Assembly: GCF_030519655.1 (NCBI RefSeq)
Contig: NZ_JAUMIT010000007.1
Coordinates: forward strand, 62,001 to 126,000
Source: Wenyingzhuangia gilva
GTDB lineage: Bacteria > Bacteroidota > Bacteroidia > Flavobacteriales > Flavobacteriaceae
Direction: 5' to 3'
DNA: 64,000 bases
Shown here piece by piece: positions 54,386 to 63,316 of the stretch. The notes below the pieces were generated by a model. That model ran no database searches and was not told where the DNA came from. It saw nothing but the letters and a program-made list of their open reading frames with translations. Positions within the stretch are counted from its first letter, which is position 1. Every line of letters begins with the position of its first letter. The position numbers and the translations under genes were made by a program.

Positions 54386-55633
54386 CTAGTCTTTTTTATT
54401 CAGCGTAATTACGGTAATTTCTGGCCAAATTCCTACCCTACCAGGAAAACCTAAAAAGCCAAAACCTCTATTTACATACAAATATTGTTCTTTGTTCTTG
54501 TACAAACCTGCCCAACGTTTGTAAATATATTTTGATGGACTCCATTTAAATCCTGGAATCTCAACACCAAACTGCATTCCGTGAGTGTGACCAGACAAGG
54601 TTAAATCTATGTTTTGTGAGTTGGGAATTACTTTTTCATCCCAATGGGTTGGATCGTGAGATAATAAAATTTTAAAATTTTCGGGATTGGTTCCTTCTAA
54701 AGCTTTGTTTAAATCTCCTTTTTGTGGGAAAGGTGGTTTTCCCCAATTTTCTACTCCAACAATATCTATTTGTTGTCCGTCTTTTTCTAAAGTATGAGTC
54801 CTATTATTTAACAAATCAAATCCCATTTCTTTTTGATGGATAAACAAATCTAACAGATTTTGTCTTTTTTCTTCTTCGCTATTCCAATGTTTGTGAGTTC
54901 CATAATCATGATTTCCTAAGGTTGAAAAAACTCCCAAAGGTGCTTTCATACTTCCAAACAATTCTTTGTAAGGCACAACTTCTTCGGCTTCGTTATTGAC
55001 CAAATCTCCTGTAAATAAAATCAAATCTGCTTGTTGTTCTTTAATCATGTTGACTCCGTGAGCTACTTCATCAAAATCATCAAAACTACCTGAATGGATG
55101 TCAGAAACATGAACAATTCTTAAACCATCAAACGCTTTGGGTAAATTCTTAAAACTTAAAGCTACTGTTTTAATTTTGTAATTATATTTCCCTTTGGTGA
55201 TTCCATATAACATACCTAAAAACGGGATGCTAGCTAGTCCTAACCCTACTTGACCTATGAATTTTCTTCTCTCTCCAAAATCAACTTTTGTATCAGAACT
55301 TAAGAAAACTCTCCAAATAATTTTACCAACAAATTCTACAACTCTAATAATATCATCTAACAAAGCAGTACAAAACATTCCTAATTTTAATACTAAAAAA
55401 GCAAAAGTATACCCAAACCATAGATTCATTAAAAGGGTTGCATTGGTTGGTCTGTCATCAAACTTTAAAATTACAATAGCAAAACAGCTATAACTAGCCA
55501 GCATGCTTAAACCATAAAACCATTTAAAACCTAATTTAAGGGTATTGCTACTAAAATAATTTCTAAAACTTGAAAAAAGGTATATATCTAGAACCAAAAG
55601 AATGGTTACAAAAATGAGAATTCTACGAATCAT
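54386..55633 (-). CDS. Membrane-anchored metallophosphoesterase
   Basis: A 415-residue calcineurin-like phosphoesterase. The N-terminal about 165 residues hold four hydrophobic helices, so the enzyme is in the inner membrane. The catalytic domain (from about 175) shows the five metal motifs: VSDIHSGSFD, LFTGDLVNN, LGNHDYG, ILLSHDP and SGHTHGMQ. It resembles YaeI/LpxH-like membrane phosphodiesterases; the substrate could be a lipid phosphate, but is not known. The gene of the unknown 170-residue protein follows 3 bp after its stop. Confidence 0.9.
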   Translation of the reverse strand: MIRRILIFVTILLVLDIYLFSSFRNYFSSNTLKLGFKWFYGLSMLASYSCFAIVILKFDDRPTNATLLMNLWFGYTFAFLVLKLGMFCTALLDDIIRVVEFVGKIIWRVFLSSDTKVDFGERRKFIGQVGLGLASIPFLGMLYGITKGKYNYKIKTVALSFKNLPKAFDGLRIVHVSDIHSGSFDDFDEVAHGVNMIKEQQADLILFTGDLVNNEAEEVVPYKELFGSMKAPLGVFSTLGNHDYGTHKHWNSEEEKRQNLLDLFIHQKEMGFDLLNNRTHTLEKDGQQIDIVGVENWGKPPFPQKGDLNKALEGTNPENFKILLSHDPTHWDEKVIPNSQNIDLTLSGHTHGMQFGVEIPGFKWSPSKYIYKRWAGLYKNKEQYLYVNRGFGFLGFPGRVGIWPEITVITLNKKD

Positions 55634-55759
55634 GCTGTGTTGTAAATAGGTGTTAAAAGTAAGGATTTTTAACTAAGTCATAAACCTTTAATTATTATTA
55701 CAACATCCCTTTAATAAAAAAATATTTTGCTTTATTTTGCAGTACAAATACCAATAAAC

Positions 55760-56824
55760 ATGCAAACTATACTATCTACAAGCTATCCTGTTCATTTTCA
55801 AGAAACTGGTTACGATGCTATCAATGAATTTATTGCTAAAAATGGTTTTAAAACTGTTTTTATTTTGGTAGATGAGAATACTCACGAGTATTGTTTGCCT
55901 ATTTTACAGCAAGAATTAGAGGTTGATGTTACTTTTGAGGTCATAGAAATTGAATCTGGAGAAGTAAATAAAAACCTTGGTACTTGCATGAGTATTTGGC
56001 ATGCTCTGACAGATTTAGGAGCAGATAGAAAAAGTTTACTGATAAATATTGGTGGTGGTGTGATTACCGATATGGGTGGATTTGTTGCTTCTACTTACAA
56101 ACGAGGAATTCAATTTATTAATATTCCTACTACCCTACTAAGCATGGTTGATGCTTCTGTGGGAGGTAAAACTGGAGTTGATTTAGGGGTGTTAAAAAAT
56201 CAAATTGGGTTGTTTGCCGATCCTGAAATGGTGATTATTGATCCTTTGTATTTAAAAACATTGTCGGAAATTGAAATTACTTCTGGAATGGCAGAAATTA
56301 TTAAATACGGATTGACTTACGACAAATCTTTATGGCATCAATTTATTGACGAAAACAAAGAAGTAGATTTGGTAGGAATGATTCACCGTTCTATAGAAAT
56401 TAAAAATGAAGTGGTTCTTGAAGACAGATTAGAAGCCAACTTACGTAAAATATTAAACTACGGTCATACCATTGGTCATGCTGTGGAATCTTACTTTTTA
56501 GAATCTGATCATAAAAAAACATTAACGCACGGTCAAGCCATTGCTTTGGGAATGATTACCGAAGCTTATATTTCATCAAAATTGTTTGATTTCCCTCAAG
56601 AAGATTTAACGTTAATTAAAAAAATAATTACCAGAATTTTCGGCAAAGTTCCTGTATTAAAAGAAGATTACGAAGCTGTTATCAATTTGATGAAACACGA
56701 TAAGAAAAACGTAAACGGTCAAGTAAACTTTGTGTTGCTTGAAGGAATTGAAAAATATAAAATTGATTGTAAAGTATCTGTAGATTTAATTAAAGAATCT
56801 TTAGATTATTATTTAGCTGAATAA
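55760..56824 (+). CDS. aroB: 3-dehydroquinate synthase
   Basis: A shikimate-pathway enzyme which forms 3-dehydroquinate from DAHP using NAD and zinc. The start at 55760 (MQTILSTSYPVHFQ) is chosen over an upstream Met (55727) because the intervening residues do not fit the family. Visible motifs are INIGGGVITDMGGFVASTYKRG, IPTTLLSMVDASVGGKTGVD, GLTYD and the zinc ligands in NYGHTIGHAVE and LTHGQAIALGM. It is divergent from the metallophosphoesterase gene, with a DUF1801 gene 3 bp downstream. Confidence 0.95.
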   Translation: MQTILSTSYPVHFQETGYDAINEFIAKNGFKTVFILVDENTHEYCLPILQQELEVDVTFEVIEIESGEVNKNLGTCMSIWHALTDLGADRKSLLINIGGGVITDMGGFVASTYKRGIQFINIPTTLLSMVDASVGGKTGVDLGVLKNQIGLFADPEMVIIDPLYLKTLSEIEITSGMAEIIKYGLTYDKSLWHQFIDENKEVDLVGMIHRSIEIKNEVVLEDRLEANLRKILNYGHTIGHAVESYFLESDHKKTLTHGQAIALGMITEAYISSKLFDFPQEDLTLIKKIITRIFGKVPVLKEDYEAVINLMKHDKKNVNGQVNFVLLEGIEKYKIDCKVSVDLIKESLDYYLAE

Positions 56825-56827
56825 ATC

Positions 56828-57169
56828 ATGTCTGCAACTGATGCTTTTTTTGAGAAACAGGAAGAACCTAATAAAGGAGTTTTTATATTTCTTAGAAATT
56901 TCATCAATCAATATCATTCCGAAATAACATTACATTTAAAATGGGGACTCCCCTATTTTTATTTTAAGGGAAAACCTTTGTGTTACCTTTGGAAAGACAA
57001 AAAAACGAACGAACCTTATCTTAGCTTTGCGAAAGGTTCAGATTTACATCACCCTGCATTAATTCAAGGTGATAGAAAAATATTTAAAATATTACCTATC
57101 AATCCTCATCAAGATATTGATCTGAATTTGATACAAGAAATTTTAGACGAAGCCATTAAAAAATATTAA
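56828..57169 (+). CDS. DUF1801-family protein
   Basis: A 113-residue protein of the DUF1801/YdhG type: an early helix (FLRNFINQYHSEIT), then the family motif LKWGLPYFYFKGKPLCYLW and a second KPYLSFAKG-like strand region (EPYLSFAKGSDLHHPAL). Function is unknown; members are often annotated with iron-chaperone-like folds. It lies 3 bp after aroB and 6 bp before recQ, so the three are probably one transcript. Confidence 0.85.
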   Translation: MSATDAFFEKQEEPNKGVFIFLRNFINQYHSEITLHLKWGLPYFYFKGKPLCYLWKDKKTNEPYLSFAKGSDLHHPALIQGDRKIFKILPINPHQDIDLNLIQEILDEAIKKY

Positions 57170-57175
57170 ACTGTT

Positions 57176-59296
57176 ATGACAAATCAAGATATCCTTTTAC
57201 ACAAAACCTTAAAAGACTATTTTGGATACGAGCAGTTTAGACCTTTACAAAAAGAAATCATCACTAGTATTTTAAACGGTGAAGACAATTTGGTGATTAT
57301 GCCAACAGGAGGCGGAAAATCTATTTGTTACCAATTGCCTGCCATTTTAATGGAAGGATTGACTTTGGTGATTTCTCCTTTAATCGCTTTGATGAAAGAT
57401 CAAGTGGATGCCTTAAATGCCAATGGAATTCCCGCAGCTTTTGTCAATAGTTCCCAAACTGATATAGAGAATTCTTCTATTATAGAAAGAGTTAAATCTA
57501 AAGAAATAAAGCTATTATATCTGGCTCCTGAAAGTCTTGCTTTTTTTGAGCAACTTTCTCAGGTTTGTGAAATCAGCCTAATTGCGGTAGATGAAGCGCA
57601 CTGTATTTCCTCTTGGGGACACGATTTTAGACCTGCTTATACACAATTATCATTCTTAAAAAAACGCTTACCCAATACCCCTTTGGTTGCTTTAACTGCA
57701 ACTGCAGACAAAGCCACTAGAGAAGATATTGCCAATCAATTAGATATTTCTAATGCCAAAAGAAATATCAGTTCTTTTAACAGAGCCAATTTAAGTTTAG
57801 AAGTTCGCCCAGCGCAAGACAGGGTTACACAAATTATTGATTTTGTTAAATCTAGACCCAACGAATCTGGAATTGTGTATTGTTTGAGTAGAAAACAAAC
57901 AGAGCAACTAGCGGATAGGTTAAAGAAAAGTGGATTTAAAGCAGCAGCTTATCATGCTGGATTGCCTTCAGACATCAGAAGTAAAATCCAAGAAAATTTT
58001 ATTCACGATACTACTCCTATCATTTGTGCTACCATTGCTTTTGGAATGGGAATTGACAAATCTAACGTTCGTTGGATTATTCATTATAACTTGCCTAAAA
58101 ACATAGAAGGCTATTACCAAGAAATTGGTCGTGCGGGACGTGATGGATTAGATTCTGAAACTATTTTATTCCATTCCTATGCGGATGTAATTCAGTTACG
58201 AAAATTTGCAGAAGGTTCTGGGAATGAAGAAGTACAATTGGCTAAATTGGAAAGAATGCTTCAGTACGCAGAAGCAACGAGTTGTAGGCGAAATATATTG
58301 TTGAGTTATTTTGGAGAAACGGCTACGGAAAAATGTGGAAATTGTGATGTTTGTAACCATCCTCCTACTTTTTTTGACGGAACAGTAATTGCTCAAAAAG
58401 CATTGTCGGGAATTTATAGATTGCAGGAAAAAGAACCTTTAAATGTGGTGGTAGATTTTTTAAGAGGCTCCCAAAATGCCGCTATTTTAGATAAAAACTA
58501 TCATTTATTAAAAACCTATGGAGTTGCTAAAGATATTTCTTGGAAAGATTTACAGCAATACATGGTTCAGTTAACCAATCAGGGCTTTTGTGAAATTGCT
58601 TTTCATGAAAACAATGCTTTAAAGTTAAATGAACTTTCTAAAGAAGTATTATTTAATGGTATGAAAGTTTCTTTAACCAGGCCTGTTGAATTTATAAAAG
58701 CAGACGAAAAAACACCTCAAAAAGCAAGCAAACCACAAAATAATTTGTTTGAACGTTTACGAGTATTGCGTTTAGAACTGGCTACTGCCAAAGGGGTGCC
58801 TGCTTATGTAGTGTTTAGTGATGCTACTTTAAAATCTATAGCCAATGAACGTCCTGTAACGGATGAAGCGTTTTTGGAAATTGAAGGTGTTGGACAAAAA
58901 AAGTTACATGATTATGGTTATGATTTTATCACTGAAATCATCAAGTTTAACAAGGAAAAAGTAGTAAAACCTGTTAAGAAGAAAAAAGGGAAATCAGCTA
59001 CACACCTAGAAACTTTAGACTTATACAAACAAGGGTTGTCTATTGAAGAAATTGCATCCGAAAGAGGATTAACTCCTAATACCATTCAGAGTCATTTTGT
59101 GAAATTATACAACGAGGGCATTAAAATTGATTTGAGTGATTTTGTATCTGAAAAAGAAATTGAAGCTGTTAAAGAAGCCCAAACCAAAGTAGAAAATCCA
59201 AAATCATTAAAAAGCTATTACGAGTATTTTAATGAACAGTTAGATTATGCAGCCATTAAAATGGCTTTGGTTATTTTGGAACATGAAGAAGAATAA
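57176..59296 (+). CDS. recQ: ATP-dependent DNA helicase RecQ
   Basis: A 706-residue 3'-to-5' DNA helicase for recombination and repair. RecQ core: motif 0 FGYEQFRPLQ, Walker A IMPTGGGKS (41-49), DEAH box at 139-142, motif V/VI with YYQEIGRAGRDG. The zinc-binding RQC part has CRRNILLSYFG and CGNCDVC, and a winged helix follows. An HRDC domain (about 525-600) has LRLELATAKGVPAYVVFSD. The C-terminus adds a helix-turn-helix (about 615-660, THLETLDLYKQGLSIEEIASERGLTPNTIQSHF) that is not present in E. coli RecQ but is common in Bacteroidota. Confidence 0.95.
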   Translation: MTNQDILLHKTLKDYFGYEQFRPLQKEIITSILNGEDNLVIMPTGGGKSICYQLPAILMEGLTLVISPLIALMKDQVDALNANGIPAAFVNSSQTDIENSSIIERVKSKEIKLLYLAPESLAFFEQLSQVCEISLIAVDEAHCISSWGHDFRPAYTQLSFLKKRLPNTPLVALTATADKATREDIANQLDISNAKRNISSFNRANLSLEVRPAQDRVTQIIDFVKSRPNESGIVYCLSRKQTEQLADRLKKSGFKAAAYHAGLPSDIRSKIQENFIHDTTPIICATIAFGMGIDKSNVRWIIHYNLPKNIEGYYQEIGRAGRDGLDSETILFHSYADVIQLRKFAEGSGNEEVQLAKLERMLQYAEATSCRRNILLSYFGETATEKCGNCDVCNHPPTFFDGTVIAQKALSGIYRLQEKEPLNVVVDFLRGSQNAAILDKNYHLLKTYGVAKDISWKDLQQYMVQLTNQGFCEIAFHENNALKLNELSKEVLFNGMKVSLTRPVEFIKADEKTPQKASKPQNNLFERLRVLRLELATAKGVPAYVVFSDATLKSIANERPVTDEAFLEIEGVGQKKLHDYGYDFITEIIKFNKEKVVKPVKKKKGKSATHLETLDLYKQGLSIEEIASERGLTPNTIQSHFVKLYNEGIKIDLSDFVSEKEIEAVKEAQTKVENPKSLKSYYEYFNEQLDYAAIKMALVILEHEEE

Positions 59297-59338
59297 AAAA
59301 GTCATCATTGCATCATATTTGATGAATTAAAACAACCT

Positions 59339-60010
59339 ATGGATTTTGAACCTCTATTATTAACCTTTAAACTAGCGAGTATTACAACTATTTTGTTGTT
59401 TTTAATTGCCATTCCTTTGTGTTATTGGTTGGTTCAAACTAATTCTAAAACAAAACCTTTTGTAGAAACTTTGGTGAGCATGCCTTTGGTCTTACCTCCT
59501 ACTGTTTTAGGGTTTTATTTCTTGGTGTTTTTAAGTCCAAATACCACTTTTGGAAATTGGTTAGAAAACATGTTGGGAATAAAGCTGGTCTTTTCTTTTC
59601 TAGGGTTGATTATTGCTTCTATCATTTATAGTTTACCATTTATGGTACATCCCATTCAGTCTGGATTGACTGCTTTACCAAAATCTTATACAGAAACAGC
59701 TGTCCTGATGGGAAAATCAAAATGGACAATTCTGACGAAAGTTTTATTACCTAATATCAAGCCTGCAATTTTAACAGGTCTGGTTTTAACATTTGCCCAT
59801 ACCATTGGTGAATTTGGTGTGGTTTTAATGATTGGAGGAAATATTCCTGGAAAAACAAAAGTAGCTTCAATAGCAATTTATGATGAAGTAGAAACTTTAA
59901 ATTATGCTGCTGCCAATCAATATTCATTAATATTATTAAGTATTTCATTTATTATATTATTGAGTGTGTATTTAATCAATGGAGGATATTTAAAAAGAAC
60001 TATTCGATGA
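59339..60010 (+). CDS. modB: Molybdate ABC transporter permease
   Basis: A 223-residue permease with five to six membrane helices. The EAA-type loop, with PKSYTETAVLMGKSKWTILTKVLLPNIKPAILTG (about 118-151), is that of the molybdate/sulfate permeases. MPLVLPPTVLGFYFL and FAHTIGEFGVVLMIGG are typical of ModB. Overlap with modC by 4 nt (ATGA). The periplasmic binding protein gene modA is not adjacent and not in the window. Confidence 0.93.
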   Translation: MDFEPLLLTFKLASITTILLFLIAIPLCYWLVQTNSKTKPFVETLVSMPLVLPPTVLGFYFLVFLSPNTTFGNWLENMLGIKLVFSFLGLIIASIIYSLPFMVHPIQSGLTALPKSYTETAVLMGKSKWTILTKVLLPNIKPAILTGLVLTFAHTIGEFGVVLMIGGNIPGKTKVASIAIYDEVETLNYAAANQYSLILLSISFIILLSVYLINGGYLKRTIR

Positions 60011-60828
60011 TGTACTGTAACTTTCAAAAAACATACAATTCTGGAAAAAGATCTTTTTCAATAGATATTGAAGCTTCTTTTCAACTCAATGCCATCAATG
60101 TAGTATATGGAAATTCTGGTGCAGGAAAAACATCTTTATTGCGTTTGTTAAGTGGTTTAGATAAAGTAGACTCAGGATTGATTAGAGTAAATAAAAAAGA
60201 TTGGCTAAACACTAAAAACAAAACTTTTTTGCCTAGTCATCAAAGAGAAATTGCATATGTTTTTCAGGATTATGGATTGTTCCCTAATATGACAGTAACA
60301 GAAAATTTAGAGTTTGCTAAAAAAGACATCAACCAAACACTTTTAAACGAAGTTGTTGAGATGCTGGAATTAGAAACTTTGCTAAAAACCAAACCTAATC
60401 ATTTATCGGGAGGACAGCAGCAACGTATTGCCTTAGCTAGAGCAATTGTTCAAGAACCTAAGTTTTTATTTTTAGATGAACCTTTAACGGCTATTGATGA
60501 AACGTTAAGAAGTAAACTTCAAACTTATTTAATACAGTTACAAAAGAAACAAAAGTTTACAGTCATCATGGTAAGTCATAACTTACAAGAAGTATTAAAA
60601 GTCGCCTCTCATGTTTGTGTGATCCATCAAGGAAAAGCAACAAGCCAAGGTATTCCTAGTTTGTTATTAAAAGAAAATCCTAAAAACACGCTAAAAGCAG
60701 TAGTCATTTCCAGTGGAACCTTAACTATAGATGTAGTGGTAGAAACTCAAAAAATGACAATTCTAAAAGAAAATATACTTTCTAAAAATTATACTATTGG
60801 AGATGAAGTTGAAATAAAAATTCATTAA
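60007..60828 (+). CDS. modC: Molybdate ABC transporter ATPase
   Basis: A 273-residue ABC ATPase. Walker A GNSGAGKTS (about 37-45), Q-loop VFQDYGLFP, signature LSGGQQQR, Walker B FLFLDEPLT, and switch His in VSHNLQE. The C-terminal region (about 215-273, LKAVVISSGTLTIDVVVET) is shorter than the MOP domain of E. coli ModC. It starts within the end of modB (ATGA overlap), so the pair is translationally coupled. With ModB it would import molybdate (or tungstate) for molybdenum cofactor. Confidence 0.9.
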   Translation: MMYCNFQKTYNSGKRSFSIDIEASFQLNAINVVYGNSGAGKTSLLRLLSGLDKVDSGLIRVNKKDWLNTKNKTFLPSHQREIAYVFQDYGLFPNMTVTENLEFAKKDINQTLLNEVVEMLELETLLKTKPNHLSGGQQQRIALARAIVQEPKFLFLDEPLTAIDETLRSKLQTYLIQLQKKQKFTVIMVSHNLQEVLKVASHVCVIHQGKATSQGIPSLLLKENPKNTLKAVVISSGTLTIDVVVETQKMTILKENILSKNYTIGDEVEIKIH

Positions 60829-60989
60829 TCATTATCATCTTATTTAATAATAAATTTAAAGACAACAACTTATCATTAACAAATGTTTATTTTTTGTTGT
60901 TAATTTCTTTTTTCTCATCTTGATATAAGTTATGTTTGCAATTATACAAATGATAAAAACATTTATGACTAACGCATAAATCATCAAAA

Positions 60990-61223
60990 ATGAAAAAAAT
61001 AGCTTGTCTTTTTATCGCTTTTATTTCATGCACCAAAAACGACGAAACGCCCTGCGAAGACTTGAATAATGGTTATATTATGAGACTTTACAAAGCTAGA
61101 GGAGTCTATAAAAAAGAAGAAAATTCGGTAGTTTTAGAAAAATGGATTAAAGAATTACGTGAAAACAAATGTGACCCTCATATTTATTATCAATATTATA
61201 ATGATGTTATAAATCAAAAGTAA
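60990..61223 (+). CDS. Small lipoprotein, 77 aa
   Basis: A 77-residue protein opening with a short basic-hydrophobic lipoprotein signal, MKKIACLFIAFISC, lipobox Cys at 14. The mature part is mostly charged and helical (NGYIMRLYKARGVYKKEE, LEKWIKELRENKCDPHIYYQYYND) with two more Cys. I do not recognise a family. It lies between modC and the GH97 gene in its own transcription unit by spacing (161 bp before, 80 bp after). Confidence 0.6.
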   Translation: MKKIACLFIAFISCTKNDETPCEDLNNGYIMRLYKARGVYKKEENSVVLEKWIKELRENKCDPHIYYQYYNDVINQK

Positions 61224-61303
61224 TTTTTTTTCAAAACACTAAGTGTAATTATTACATTTATGTTTTTTTGTTTATTTTTATAGCATATAAAAATAAATAC
61301 TTC

Positions 61304-63250
61304 ATGAAAAAAAAATCACTTATCTCTTTCCTATTCTTAATGATTTGTTCTTTTGGAACAATAGCACAAAAGAAGAACATTAGTAGTCCCGATCAAAAAT
61401 TAGATCTATCTATTTCTATCAAAGATGGAAAACCTTTTTATCAAGTTACATATAATAATGTAACCATGTTAGAAGATTCTCCCTTTGGATTGGTTACAGA
61501 TATTGCAGATTTTAGTCAAAACATCAAAATAACAGCAACCAAAGAAAATAATATTGATGAGCAATACAGTTTGGATAGAATTAAAAAATCATCTGTACAT
61601 TATGTAGCCAATGAGCTTATTATTACCCTAAGCAATGCTAAAAACCAAACTATAGATGTGGTTTTTAGAGTTAGTAATAATAATATTGGTTTCCGTTACC
61701 AATTGCCAACTTTTGGAGAAACCCTTAGTTGTGTGATTGAAAAAGAAATTACAGGGTTTAATTTTCCACAACAAACTACTACTTTTTTAACGCCACAAGC
61801 CACTCCAATGATTGGTTGGAAACGTACCAAACCAAGTTATGAAGAAGAATATGTTGCTGATGATGTGATGGGAAACCCTTCTAAATACGGAATGGGTTAT
61901 ACTTTTCCTGGACTTTTTCACGTTGGAGAGAACGGTTGGGTTTTGATATCAGAAACTGGAGTTGATAGTAAATATTGTGCTTCGCATCTAAGCGATGGAA
62001 CCAAAGATGGTCTTTACACCATTGCTTTTCCAAATGCTGGCGAAAATAACGGAATAGGTAGCACTACTCCATCTGTAGGTTTACCTGCTGTTACGCCATG
62101 GAGAACACTTACCGTTGCTAATAATTTAAAACCAATTGTAGAAACCACCATTCCTTTTGATTTGGTAAAACCTTTATATGAACCATCTCAAGAATATAAT
62201 TACGGAAAATCTACTTGGAGCTGGATTATGTGGCAAGACAACAGCATTAACTACGATGATCAAGTAGCTTATATTGATTTGGCTTCAGAATTAAACTATC
62301 AATTTGCTTTGATTGATGGTGGATGGGAAAAAAACATTGGTTATGATAAAATGGAAGAGCTAATCAATTACGCGCATTCTAAAAATGTAGATCCATTTGT
62401 TTGGTATAACTCAAATGGTTCTTGGAACGATGCTCCACAAGATCCAAGAGGAAAAATGGATACTTCTATCGCCAGAAAAAAAGAAATGAAATGGCTAAAA
62501 AGTCTTGGTGTAAAAGGTTTAAAAGTTGATTTTTTTGGTGGAGACAAACAAACTACCATGAAATTATATGAAGACATTCTTTCTGATGCCAATGATTATG
62601 GATTGATGATTATTTTCCACGGATGTACTTTACCAAGAGGTTGGGAACGTATGTATCCTAACTATGTTGGTAGTGAGGCTGTATTGGCTTCAGAAAATTT
62701 AATCTTTACTCAAAGATCTAATGATTTAGAAGCTTTTAGTGCCTCTCTACATCCTTTTATTCGTAATGCTGTAGGATCTATGGAGTTCGGTCCAGTTTTA
62801 TTAAATAAACGCCACAATCGAAATAATGATGGAGGATCTATTAGGAGAACTTCAGATGTTTTTCAATTGGCGACTGCAGTATTGTATCAAAATGCAGTAC
62901 AAATGTTTGCTATTGCTCCAAATAACTTAACAGATGCACCTGAATTTACGATTGATTTTATGAAAAATGTTCCAACCACTTGGGATGAGACTATTTATAT
63001 TGATGGATATCCAGGTAAATATTGTTTAATAGCTCGTAGACATGCAGATAAATGGTATGTTTCAGGAATAAATGCATTAACAAAACCAATTACTTTAAAA
63101 GTAAACTTACCTATGTTGGCAGGAAAAAAAGTAACTGAATACAATGATGACAAAAACTTAATTTCTTCTAAAAAAGAAACTAAGATTAAAAAATCTGGAA
63201 AAGCAAAAATAACCATTCAACCTAATGGAGGAATTATTTTAGTAGATTAA
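61304..63250 (+). CDS. GH97 alpha-glycosidase
   Basis: A 648-residue exported glycosidase of family 97. The Met at 61304 is the likely start because it begins a signal peptide (MKKKSLISFLFLMICSFGTIAQ). The N-terminal beta-sandwich (about 20-270) is followed by a (beta/alpha)8 barrel with YGKSTWSWIMW, LIDGGWE, VDPFVWYNSNGSW and the putative nucleophile Asp in GLKVDFFGGDK, then NYVGSEAVLASENL. The KVDF Asp suggests a retaining enzyme (alpha-galactosidase type) rather than the inverting SusB type, though this needs structural comparison. A terminator follows the gene. Confidence 0.9.
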   Translation: MKKKSLISFLFLMICSFGTIAQKKNISSPDQKLDLSISIKDGKPFYQVTYNNVTMLEDSPFGLVTDIADFSQNIKITATKENNIDEQYSLDRIKKSSVHYVANELIITLSNAKNQTIDVVFRVSNNNIGFRYQLPTFGETLSCVIEKEITGFNFPQQTTTFLTPQATPMIGWKRTKPSYEEEYVADDVMGNPSKYGMGYTFPGLFHVGENGWVLISETGVDSKYCASHLSDGTKDGLYTIAFPNAGENNGIGSTTPSVGLPAVTPWRTLTVANNLKPIVETTIPFDLVKPLYEPSQEYNYGKSTWSWIMWQDNSINYDDQVAYIDLASELNYQFALIDGGWEKNIGYDKMEELINYAHSKNVDPFVWYNSNGSWNDAPQDPRGKMDTSIARKKEMKWLKSLGVKGLKVDFFGGDKQTTMKLYEDILSDANDYGLMIIFHGCTLPRGWERMYPNYVGSEAVLASENLIFTQRSNDLEAFSASLHPFIRNAVGSMEFGPVLLNKRHNRNNDGGSIRRTSDVFQLATAVLYQNAVQMFAIAPNNLTDAPEFTIDFMKNVPTTWDETIYIDGYPGKYCLIARRHADKWYVSGINALTKPITLKVNLPMLAGKKVTEYNDDKNLISSKKETKIKKSGKAKITIQPNGGIILVD

Positions 63251-63274
63251 GACTTACGTATTATATATTATAAA

Positions 63275-63307
63275 AGGCTGTGATGTAATTATCACAGCCT
63301 TTTTTTT
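63275..63307. terminator. Bidirectional terminator
   Basis: AGGCTGTGAT (63275-63284), loop GTAATT, ATCACAGCCT (63291-63300), then TTTTTT. It serves GH97 and the convergent LysR gene. Confidence 0.9.
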
Positions 63308-63316
63308 ACTCTTATA

